A program made the position numbers and the translations under genes. The notes under the pieces are model-generated. The model saw nothing but the letters and a program-made list of their open reading frames with translations, did not search any database and was not told where the DNA came from. Of a stretch of DNA of 64,000 nt, positions 37,501 to 47,813 are shown one piece after another. Numbering within the stretch: the first letter of the stretch is position 1; each line of letters starts with the position of its first letter. Origin of the DNA: Lineus longissimus (lineage: Eukaryota > Nemertea > Pilidiophora > Heteronemertea > Lineidae); assembly GCF_910592395.1 (NCBI RefSeq), contig NC_088308.1, positions 19,483,501-19,547,500 on the forward strand, in the 5' to 3' direction.

Positions 37501-40500
37501 TAGGGTAAGTTCAACAAAGACGACAAAGTTCGGGGCATAGCCAGTCGGGGCCAACACGAAAAATCGTGATTGTTTAGTCACGTTTTTTTCGGTGATTTAC
37601 GTTCACCCTTCACTCCAGCAACATTTTCGTTTCATAGATTTTCTCTTTAAAATATTGTGTGAGGCTAAACAAATTTAAATTAATGTGTCATGTGTCAACT
37701 CTTGTTTTGATATCCAGTTGCTGGTGGGCAGTGCCTTCAAGACTAAATCTGAGGCAGGGAATAGCGAGCACGACCAGTACGCCTGTGCGGGGACGGCAGC
37801 AGTCCTTATCTACAGGCAGGACAGCAGGGTGAAATCTGTCCTTGACATCGCAAAGGAGGCATTGAAGCAGTGTCCTGCCATCTTTGCTGTAAGTATCATT
37901 CAGTAGTTCTAGGTATTTTTTATGCTTTTCAAATGGAGAGGAAATGAGGAAGCGAAAGCATTCCGCACGTTGCCAAAGGCACGATTCTCATTAATGAATA
38001 AAGTTGAATAGCTTTCAACATTTTTACCATGAAATAATTTTCTTGTTCTTGATAAAATGGTTCAGGCGTTGTGCAGTTGTAGGTGGAGGAATTTGGGGTG
38101 GGGCTTGTAGTTAAGATATTGCTTGGTCGTGTAGTCATTGTTGATCCAGAAGTTACAGGCTTTTGGACAACTGCAAGAACAAAACGCTGCGGGCATCGTC
38201 AGTATCTGTGTCAGTCCACACAGTCAATTTGATAATTTCGTCACCAAAGAAAAAACCCTTTCCAAATAGGCCCTCCGCCTAAAAGGGCACTAAGCCCAAG
38301 TTTACTCTGCCTTTTATTATTACCAGTCAATCCAACGAGACCTTGGTGTCGTCCTCCTTGCTGATGGCGTGGGGATTCACATGCGCGGCCCTCTTGACAA
38401 GCAACCGTACTATGCATCAGACGGTGGGGAAAAGTCATCAGCTGACTTCAAGAAGTGGTGTCTTGACCAGATTGATGAGAGATTTGGTAAGTAAACAGAG
38501 AGCATCAGCACTTTTCCAACGCCGTTATTTTTCTTCAAGCAGCTGTTGGTTTTTGGTGATATTTCCTATCGCAAAGCTGGCTTGGCAATTTCGCGCAAAA
38601 GGATTGTGAAAGGCATCGAATAGTATCTATGTAGTTAACTTAAGATTTAATGAAGGAATATTTCGAAATTAATGTTTTTCTACCTAGCATTAAATCCATG
38701 GCCTTAGCAACAAGATAACATTAACCGTCAATCTATGAACTTTTCTCCGCTTCATCCACCTCTAAGAGACTGGTCCAAAGCCGACTGACTGTGCAGCAAC
38801 TGGCTTGAACAGTGGGGAGGCCTACCCAAATAGTGCCAAGAATCCCGAAGAGGTGGTTGGTCGACTTGATGTCCCTGTCACACGAAAAGATGTGGAAGAT
38901 TTCAAGAGGTAAGACATGTAATAGCTGATTGCAAGGCAGTGGTAAGTTTTGTCAAAAAGGAGTAACATGTAGAGGAGATGTAAGGAGAAGGAAAGAATCT
39001 CGTGGGGCTGGGATGAGCCATTATTGGCCCAAGCCGTAAAGTTTTGTGGGCGTTTTGTCGTTCGTGGTGTTGGCGAACATATTTTCCATTGTAAATTGAA
39101 ATTTCGTACTCCGCCAAAATAGATTACGTGATATTTTCATCTTTTTAAACACTGTGCATGTTCTCGAGTTGCAAAAATAAAGAGACAATAAAGTTTGATA
39201 CGTCGCTAGAGACCGTGGCAGGGCTGAAATTGGTTCATGGCCAAAGGGAGGGAAAAAGGAAGGAGAAAAGCATAAAACAAACGTTAGTACGTTATCAGTT
39301 GCAGCATGTACTATCTATACTCTCGGTTATTAATTTCCATGGCAGGCCAATACGTGGTAACTAGTTTCCCATCTGTTCTAAATTCGAGGTTACTGCAATT
39401 TGATGGTCGCGTGATTGAGTTCGAGAACAGTGAATCATCGAGTTCCTGGTGCGGCTTTGCTGGCAACCCTTGTCGACCATGCAGTGATGGCATCTATGGG
39501 AGCGCACTGGATGACCGGTGAGAGAAGATACATGTCTCGCCAAATCATTAAACTACGCCGCTGCAAATGTTACACCAAACATTGTCCATAAGGTAGCCCT
39601 ATAGCGTGGTAAAAATCAGGCATATTCCACATCATTTGTATTCATAAGAAAATGTTAGTGCAAGAAGGTAAATATTTGTGAAATGATATTTTGTAAAAAT
39701 TGAGTTTCTAACATGTTTGACAACAATGTAACTCTCACCATGTCTGATGTGAATACAATAGAGGTTGACACGACCATGAAGCCAGTGTAAAGCAGTGCTT
39801 TCCTTCTGCATTTTTTATTAGTTATGGTTTTTGTGGTCAAGACGTTTTCTCGATATGGCACTTGACCACATTTATCTGTTTCTTCTAGATGTGCAGATCG
39901 TGTGGTTTCACCTAGGATGTACTCAGCGTTGAACAAGCTGCAATTCTTGGTTCGTAAAGGAATGAACGGTAAGATAACCGTACATTCAAAGGATCGCTGA
40001 TGCGTATTTCAGCTCGACTTTCGACCATTTTATAGTAAGCGTCGCCGTAATTTACTACATGTATCTGCTATAAAATCGTTTAGAGACATACACACAATAG
40101 AATCTTCTGTAACGAACTTTAGTCATAGCACATTTCATCTACATGAAGCTCCTTATTCATATAAAATATCTTGTTTTTAGACAAGCTTGTCGTAACCGAA
40201 GCATGGGATGAAGCACATTCGGGCGCTCTAACTGGGGACAATCCTGCCAAATCGCTGCATTACGAGGGCAGGCAAGTTGAAGCCAAACTTAAAAATGGTG
40301 GCTCCCTGACTACACTCACCAAGTATGCAATCTGTGCCGGAATTGATTACGTAAAGAATAATGGCGCGAGTAAGTATTTTTCACTCAAGTTAACAATATT
40401 AAGTTGTTAGTTAATCTATTGGCTCCACTCAAGGAAATTGCTCAAATCAGGTCTTTGATATTTTATATATATAAAGGTGCTACGTTTAGACGAGAACGGT

Positions 40501-43500
40501 GAAAGCCGATTCATATTGATTTCCCCGATTCACACAAGCCCTGACCTCTCACTACATTTAAAGGGAGTGTGATACCATGAGGTTCAGGATGAGGAAAGAA
40601 TGGGAGGGATATTCACTATCACTAAATCACATTGGTTTTTTCAGGTGTAACTTTCGCAGTCAGGAAACAGGAGACTTTGGAAGACAGAAAGGTCCGCTTT
40701 GATGGGAACAATGAATTACTGATAGTAGCGTTACCTGCGAGGCACCAGCACAGGTACAAACTAGACCCCAGTCTAGACCCGGAAACCATGCCATTGTTTT
40801 ATGCAGACTTTCAGGTAAGAATTAGACGAACCTATTTCCTCCTTTTCCTTCCCGTTCCTCCTCCTCTTGCTCATTTTACTATTTTCTATAATGGGTTAAT
40901 TGGCCTAGGCCTTTACAATGACTCTATCTATGGCTCCCTTCTATCTGATTGCTGAATAATTTCTTTAAAAATTGAGATGGTTTTCTGTTGCAGGATAGTA
41001 CGCCGATAGCCGACGACCATGACGTGACGGTGGGTATGTTTAGGTCGGGTGAGACATGCATCGGAAGCCCGGACTGTCCCGAGGAAGATGACGACTACAG
41101 GTACTTCCGCCTCAACCCAGGAATCGTCAAGTGTTTCAGTCTTATAAAGGACAAAGTGACGAGAGGTATGTCAAAGAAAGAACTTATCCTATTCATATAT
41201 ATTGGATTAGATCTTTGTTAAACCAAGCATTAGCTTTTTTCTATCATCTTCTGTCTTGTGCGATTACCACAATTTTAAATTACCGTACCAAGAACTGCAA
41301 TGTCATATGATGAAGTATGAATCGTTGCTGTATTACAGAATTCAACAAGACTCTGGCAGTTGATCAAGCCTACCAAAGCACAGAGGAGTGGATCAACACA
41401 GTTGACGTGTACCTGGATCCAAGAGGTTGGGCAACAGCCTTCGGCGATGCCATGCAGATCAACTTCCCAGGCTTCTGTCCCTACCGCCTTGCTGAGATCG
41501 CTGTGGATCAATGCGCCAAAATAGCACAATCAGATGACGAACAAGCTCTGGGGATTGGCCTCTACGAGGACTTCCTCTACGTTGATATCCGATATAACTT
41601 CAGCGTCTGGGTGGAGAACCCTGCCTTGCTTCCAAAGGACTGTGTTAACACGGACAAATTCGAGAGTAGACTTGCTTTGAGGTTCGGGCAAACCGTCCGT
41701 AAGTCAAATTACTTGCATCACGGCATCCTTCCGTCGATAACACGTACTGAAGATAGACCAGGAAACTGCCTTTTGCTATTGTTGCAGAGTCGAAAGCAGT
41801 GTAGATACTTTGTTGGTTGTTAGCGTATGAAAATGTGCTCTTCAAGCTTGTACTTGTACAAATCGTAAAATCGCCGATGTTGCTGCGGTTATTGGTGCTC
41901 CGCCCAGAGACTTCTAAACCACAATCACCCTCATATACCAAACATGACGATCTTTCTTTCAGTCGGCCAGCGAATTGACCCTGACGACCTGGACGTAGCG
42001 TGTGGGAATGCTGACCCTCCAAAGCCACAGTCGGCAAATTACACGCACGAACACAGCCCAGCCATCAAGGCACAGAAACGTGCTCGCCGGGACGCCACGA
42101 TTGACGGGGAATGTCAACCTCAAACGGACACTGCTTTCTGTAAAGACACGAAGAAGCACAGGGATGCTGTGGTACGATGATTAACGTTTACTCTGAGAAA
42201 CATGCATTTTGTAGCTTTTGAAAAATGTACAAGAGTCTTTCTGCGGGCACAATGTAAGCCTAAGTAATGACCTTACTTAATAATCTTACATTAGTGTAAT
42301 AATTCTCTAGTTAGACAATTTCTACTGTCTGCACTTATAGTATCATTTCTTTGTAGGTCACAGATATCTGGGAAGAAATTACCAGGAAGGCACATGATAA
42401 AGACATGATTGATATCAAGAAGGCACTTGAGGGGTGCTTCGGGGCATGCGGAACTTGCTTGGAAGGTATTGTCATGATTTGCTATATCCTATCCAATCCT
42501 GCGACAAGAAATGCTCATTGCGTGATCATCGCAGGTGCTGCGACAAAAGTCGACGATTGCAGCGACCTGCGATCGATATTAAACCCAGCGATTACTGGTT
42601 TTACCCGCAGACGATATCTTTTTGTCGCACATCGCAGCGTTTATGATCACAGGTTGCAGCGACAGCAATCCCTCATTCGCGAGGCGCTTTGAATAATGCA
42701 CCATTTATTGCAGGCGTTGTATGGGAAGATAAGATCGAAAACTGCCAGAACCTAATCCATTGGATTGCCTTCCATCCACTCAACGACGGCCAGGAATCCC
42801 ATTTCTACTCCAGTGACAACATGGCTGCCAGGCGCCATGCATACGCTCCATATACAGGTCGTCACTGCGTCGACAGGTCTGCCCTCTACGGATTGTTTGG
42901 TAAGCTTTATCTATTTATTTCCTTTATAGTATTTGCCAATCATATATATCATATAGATCAGCAGCATATTCACGCATATCTAATGCCTAACGTTTGATGT
43001 TTGATGTGTTACTAATACACCACGAACTCTAGTAACTGAGTGGTTCAAATGCGCAAGGACAATATTATACCCAGTCTCTCCTAAAACGTTTCAGGAGAAC
43101 CCAAGAAGCTGCTCATGCAGTGCTTCACTGGACCATTTCAGTATCTTTTTATACCAACAGATGAGCTCTTTAAGAATTTACCCTCTCTTCCCTCTAGCCG
43201 ATCCTGTAAAGAAGTTGTACAGGCCAGACCCCACGAAGAGTATTGAGGAGCAGCTGTACAGCCCTGAGAACAACCCCAGTCCTTTGATGGACCTGATCAA
43301 GAGGATGTATGCCTTCAATGCTGAAGGCAAGGCGGTCTTGTGGATAAATGACGACACGGAGGCAACGTCCATGAAGAATGTTCTGAGGGTAATGAATACC
43401 GCTTTCACTTAAAATTGGATACATTGTTTCAAGTGAAGTAGCCTACAGGTATTTTATTAGGTAGTGCGACTGCGGGTGGCCCCTGACTACTGCAGCTGCA

Positions 43501-44354
43501 AGACCAGTCGCCTACATTGTTGCCAACATTAGACCTATGCCGACAGACATTCTTCGAAATTGACCAAATGGAGGAAAGCTAGCCCTCGGTTTGTCTCAAG
43601 TTTTTCAGTTGTCGGAAGAATTGTTCCCTAAACTCCCCTGTGAACTAATCGGAGGATGTTTTTAAATTTCACAGATGTTGATGGTTTACAACAAGAAGCT
43701 GACTGGTATCGATGTGATGGTCCCGGACGAGATATCTGCCGAGACTGTTGGCGCCGTCATTGAGAATTCCATAGCCGAATGGACCAAGTCGACCTGTACC
43801 AAATACTCCCGAGAGTACATCACGCCATTCAGGATTATTACAGGGTGGCCACAAAGTAAGTCAGGAACGTAATAAAAACTGGTATGACAACTAAATCTGT
43901 AAAATCGTTCTAAAAACGACTACTTCGATGTGATTTACTGAGGTTACCATCACTTTTACCAGAATCTTTCCTTTTTCTTTTGCTTTACCAAAGCTTTCGC
44001 CAGTATTTCGTAGAAATGATTTCAGGCATGAGGCGAAATGTTTACTATACGAGTACCATATACTTGGTCGTACCAAGTGATGACTCATCAGGTATAGCAT
44101 CTGATGCAAAGTAGAATAATGCATTACTTAATGAACTACATGTAGTAAATCTTCTCTGCATATGTGCAGAGCCCCAGGTTCAACAAAAAAATCATTGCAC
44201 GTATACGTTATGAATATGTGTTGTAAACAAAACGCTTCCCTTTTTAGGCAGGAAAAGGCGAGATGCAGATGGCAACGAGGAAATTGATTTTGGGGAAGGC
44301 TTCTTAATGGATAGGTTAAATTTCGAGACCAATTGGATAGAAAACCATCCATGA
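34513..44354 (+). CDS. Hedge-like gene B: paralogous secreted protein with internal Hedgehog-N-like domain (962 aa)
   Basis: Function unknown. Coding exons: 34513-34573, 36704-36802, 37332-37504, 37718-37888, 38327-38486, 38767-38908, 39389-39517, 39889-39968, 40181-40369, 40645-40814, 40994-41165, 41339-41698, 41963-42171, 42357-42465, 42714-42899, 43198-43388, 43675-43855, 44248-44354. Phases close to 963 codons including TGA. Residues 1-20 are a signal peptide rich in Leu and Val. The Hedge-like core is at 312-410 (CADRVV, TEAWDEAHS, SLHYEGR, CAGIDYV). A convertase site KRARR ends at residue 678, and a second, RKRR at 929-932, lies near the C-terminus and is absent from gene A. GCFGACGTC is conserved. 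There is no membrane segment or Hint domain. Six exons have exactly the same length as in gene A, and two introns are extra here. The model is firm because each exon has a counterpart in gene A; the biological role is open. Confidence 0.88.
35419..36095. mobile_element. Inverted-repeat element in intron 1 of Hedge-like gene B
   Basis: The left end at 35419 starts agctctgtacacactgaca and continues acattttcgg; the right end at 36095 is its reverse complement for at least 25 bases. The interior repeats related motifs (acaacatgttggccaacatg-like and cgataacat-like) in both directions. No transposase is encoded and I could not find a convincing target-site duplication. It is a non-autonomous fold-back type or MITE-like element of unknown superfamily. 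Confidence 0.7.
39889..40814 (+). other. Hedgehog N-terminal-like (Hedge) domain of gene B
   Basis: Exons 39889-39968, 40181-40369 and 40645-40814 encode the domain (residues 312-458). Over 72 residues from DKLVVTEAWDE to VRKQ, 52 are identical to gene A by eye count. The Hedgehog zinc ligand positions read His365, Glu372 and Thr404, exactly as in gene A. In Hedgehog the same strand-helix order forms the calcium and zinc binding core; here the first acidic residues of the calcium site (TE and WD) are kept. An intron between MNG and DKL is absent from gene A. Confidence 0.75.
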
Positions 44355-45197
44355 ATAGTTCAACTTTGAGACAAAGTGGTTATAAAACCACCCATGAATG
44401 GTTCAACTTCGTGATAGATTGGATTGACAATTACACCCTGAAGAATCGACTTTTGTTTATGGCTAAGAGTGACTTTTATTTGGAGTTTCCTGACAACTGA
44501 TTAAATACAATCAAAACACTGATTCATGTATATACCTATAAAACGTGTTTACATATGTGGATTTCTCAACTATTGCAGATTACACGGCGGTCAAACATCC
44601 CTCAATTTAAATTGAAAGTAGATGGTAGTGAATAATTTTTTTTAATCCCAGTGCAATATGATTGCAATGGACCCAAATGTACTGTATAGGTCTAATGATA
44701 ATGCCTTTTGTAAGATATGCTACATGTAGTACAAACTTATTACGATTTACGATACATTGGGTAGCCTGTGTTGTTTAAAAAAATACAAACGGCGACGCAG
44801 CTGCAGAAGACCTCGCCATTGAAATTACGTCATATTTATGACAGCCAATCAAATGGCAATAATATTTACTGGCCAAAATCACCAAGGATTATTAAAGTCG
44901 TCAGCATCTTTGATACTAAACTACAAATACATTTAACAAAAAAAATTGATGCCATGCTGTTGATGTATAATGTGCACCGATATTTTAAATTTTAAAGCTT
45001 TTCGTGAAGTCGACTTTTTGGCCGTTACTTTCTGGCACCAATAAAGTACTGGATGATTTCTTAGACTACAGAAGTTCCATTGGTAGTATTCACAGTATAT
45101 GCATACATGCATAATAATTGTTATGTGAGTGTATTTTCCGTAACAGGGGGAAATGATAATACCAACTGTCTCAACCTCATCCGTCGCTTCTCCACCA
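44355..45197. other. Convergent intergenic region of Hedge-like gene B and LRR receptor 2
   Basis: The two genes converge with 843 bases between stop codons. AATAAA on the plus strand at 45040-45045 could end gene B. On the minus strand an AATAAA at 44475-44480 could end LRR receptor 2. If both are used, the 3'UTRs overlap. I see no separate gene. Confidence 0.45.
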
Positions 45198-47813
45198 TCA
45201 ACAGCAACTGGGAGACTTCTTTGACAACTTCATCAGGAGTCTTTTCCAGAAGATATTTCTTGCGCGTTTGCTGTCTGGCCATTCGTAACACGTCGCACAT
45301 CTTTTAAGTGGTGCCATTCCGACAGGAAGAGATGTCTTCTTCAATCCATTTATGAGAACCAAGACAAATTTTTCCTTGCACTTTCTCATCACGTCACCAT
45401 TTGCGCAGACGGTAGTGATAACATCATTTGAATAGTGCTGAATAAAAAGTGGACCCATGACCAGAAGAATGAAACGAAGCTGTTCGTGTTGATCCACAAT
45501 CTGACGACCAAGCAAAGTAGTGTCATCGCTTTCCTTGACGGGTTGCATGAATTTTACGTGGACAGGTAAATCAGGGTTGAACTCCACTCGGTCCGGGATG
45601 CATTTGTGGACCCACGCCTGCTCAATGTTGTCCCGGAAGTTTTCTCCTTGGTGACCTTGACAGTAGCCCATAAATACGCCTCCAGATGCCACTCGGTGTC
45701 CTTTTCTTGTCCGAAAATAGAACTGAATATCTGTGCTCTTGGAGATCAGATATATCACCAAAGCTACCAAGAAGAGGAAAATCACGGTAGCAAAGGCCCC
45801 CAGGATGATTATACCTAACTGGTTACAAGAAAATGCATCAGGTTGATATTCTATGATCATGGTCTCTTCCATGTGTTCTGGTATCATGCACTTGGCATAG
45901 TACAAATCGGGCACGTGTACCTTACCGTGTGTTAGGTTGGCATTGGCGTTTGTTTTCAACCATGCCGTGAAGCCAGCTAACTCGCAGGAGCAGGAATAGG
46001 GGTTATCAGCAATGGACATGAACTGTAAGCTATTTTTCAGTGCCTCGCCCATCGTTGAGTAACTAATGACTAGTAAACTATTGTCTGTAATGTAGAGTTG
46101 CTCAAGATTTGGGGTGTACCACTCGCCAACTAAGTATCCGATGTCATTGGAACGTAGATCTAGCACTTTCAGCTTCTTCAGACCCTTGAGTATGACAAGA
46201 GACCGGTGGGAAATGTGGTTATCTCGTAGGTCAAGGTATATCAACGTGTTCTCCAAGTCTCCGAATAGATTTTCGAGCTCATCGTCCCGAAAACCCCTTC
46301 TTCCGAAACTAGTGCTCGCTAGAGAGAGGTTCCGCAGATTATGTAGTCCCCGGAACATGGTAGCCAGGTGAAAATCGGGAGAAGCTTCGTACAGTTTATA
46401 ATTATTGTTTAAGTAGAGTTCTTCCAGTTTACCAAGGCCCTCAAACCACGTTATATTTTGCTTACTCGGGGGCCTGATCATGTCGCCAGACGAAGTTTGG
46501 AAGGCCGCGGTCATTTTAAGAACTCGAAGCGCAGGAACCGATGTATTACCAGTGTCGCCGGTTGAGAAGACTACTGAATCTTGGTATATTGGTATAATAT
46601 TGTGAGACAAGTCTAAAACCTCTAGAACCGGCAATAAGGTATCAAATACCAAACCCTTGTTATTGCCGTTAGCCGAAATGTTTAAGACCCTCATAGTTGA
46701 GATGGGCAGAAAATTTATGTATATCGGCCAAGATTTGGACGTAGATCCGATGATGTTATCAGAAATGTCCAAGGTACCAAGATGTTTAGTCGTCTGAAGC
46801 AACAGAAAATATTTGACTTCCTCCTGGGTCAAGTAACTGCTGGAAAAATCGAGGTAATCTATTGACTGTCCGGCGAGTGCCAACATGAAGTCTTCGAGAG
46901 AAGAACGATTCGTCAACTGCCATTTGATCCCGGAGGCGTCGAGTTTGCCAAATTCCTTGCTAAAGCCTTTGAATAGACCAGTGTCAACTTTTGTGATGTG
47001 ATCTCCTTTCAAGCTCAACTGAAACTTATCAGAAGCGGTGCAGACTATATTTGAAAACATGGAATCCTTGAGGACGGAAATCTCGGTAAAACTAAAGTCA
47101 AGGTCACATGTGTATGTTTCTGATTTCCAACTGACTTGGCCGGTCTGCAGAGGATTCCCTGCAAGTAATACACTGTTCATTGCAGGGGATGTAAATGGGG
47201 CATCAAATGACTGCAGTCGATTGTTACTCAAGTCAAGATGTTCCAAAACTTCCAAAGCAGAGAATATGTTTTGATCCAATATTTTGATATCGTTATTACT
47301 CAAGTCCAAGATTTCCAGTGTTGACCTACTCGATTTGAAAATATCGGGTTCAAGCGTTTTGATGTGATTGTTTTTCAGGTTTAGATATTTCAACATCGTG
47401 AGGTGCTGAAGAGTCGATGTATGTATTCCCTCCAAATTGCTTGTTGATATCTCCAAGCTAGTCAAGGAAGACTTTGGCGGAAACGTGGCATGTTTCAAAT
47501 CGATCGCACCGCCCATGGCGAACTTGAAGGAGAACCTGTCCAAACCACGTGAAAGTCCGTTGATAAACTCCGGGATTGTGGAAGCATCTGCTGTGATACA
47601 AGTAACAGTGTGGTTGTCAATCATGCTGCATCCTTTGGGTAAAACTGAAACTATATCTTGCTGGTCGTAGTCACTGTCGTGGCTTCCAGCTTGTCGGTCC
47701 AGAGCATCCTCCTGGCTTCCTCGGATGCCATCTTGTAGTGCACCACCCATCGATGATAACACGAAATTAAGACTCCAGATGGCAATAGATAGGTAGGCAC
47801 ATCCTTTGGACAT
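45198..47813 (-). CDS. Toll-like LRR receptor 2 with divergent cytoplasmic TIR-like domain (871 aa, intronless CDS)
   Basis: Same architecture as LRR receptor 1 and alignable over its length: signal peptide (about 1-25), a linker rich in Asp, Ser and Gln, an N-cap with CSMIDNHTVTC, about 18 leucine-rich repeats, a C-cap (NPYSCSC), one membrane segment at about 665-690 (GIIILGAFATVIFLFLVALV), and a TIR-like tail. The tail has GVFMGYCQGH, RFILLVMGPLFI and IFWKRL, and ends in KSPSCC. The BB-loop PG motif is absent, as in receptor 1. An acceptor (cttcttccag) lies ten bases upstream of the start codon, so the 5'UTR is spliced. It is convergent with Hedge-like gene B. It is a likely surface receptor, and pattern-recognition function is an inference from the fold only. 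Confidence 0.9.
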   Translation of the reverse strand: MSKGCAYLSIAIWSLNFVLSSMGGALQDGIRGSQEDALDRQAGSHDSDYDQQDIVSVLPKGCSMIDNHTVTCITADASTIPEFINGLSRGLDRFSFKFAMGGAIDLKHATFPPKSSLTSLEISTSNLEGIHTSTLQHLTMLKYLNLKNNHIKTLEPDIFKSSRSTLEILDLSNNDIKILDQNIFSALEVLEHLDLSNNRLQSFDAPFTSPAMNSVLLAGNPLQTGQVSWKSETYTCDLDFSFTEISVLKDSMFSNIVCTASDKFQLSLKGDHITKVDTGLFKGFSKEFGKLDASGIKWQLTNRSSLEDFMLALAGQSIDYLDFSSSYLTQEEVKYFLLLQTTKHLGTLDISDNIIGSTSKSWPIYINFLPISTMRVLNISANGNNKGLVFDTLLPVLEVLDLSHNIIPIYQDSVVFSTGDTGNTSVPALRVLKMTAAFQTSSGDMIRPPSKQNITWFEGLGKLEELYLNNNYKLYEASPDFHLATMFRGLHNLRNLSLASTSFGRRGFRDDELENLFGDLENTLIYLDLRDNHISHRSLVILKGLKKLKVLDLRSNDIGYLVGEWYTPNLEQLYITDNSLLVISYSTMGEALKNSLQFMSIADNPYSCSCELAGFTAWLKTNANANLTHGKVHVPDLYYAKCMIPEHMEETMIIEYQPDAFSCNQLGIIILGAFATVIFLFLVALVIYLISKSTDIQFYFRTRKGHRVASGGVFMGYCQGHQGENFRDNIEQAWVHKCIPDRVEFNPDLPVHVKFMQPVKESDDTTLLGRQIVDQHEQLRFILLVMGPLFIQHYSNDVITTVCANGDVMRKCKEKFVLVLINGLKKTSLPVGMAPLKRCATCYEWPDSKRARNIFWKRLLMKLSKKSPSCC

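Noticed and set aside
43094-43197. Alternative upstream acceptor extending the gene B exon at 43198 (open frame beginning GEPKKLL)
   Set aside because: The extension puts the conserved downstream exon in the wrong frame, and gene A has no counterpart.
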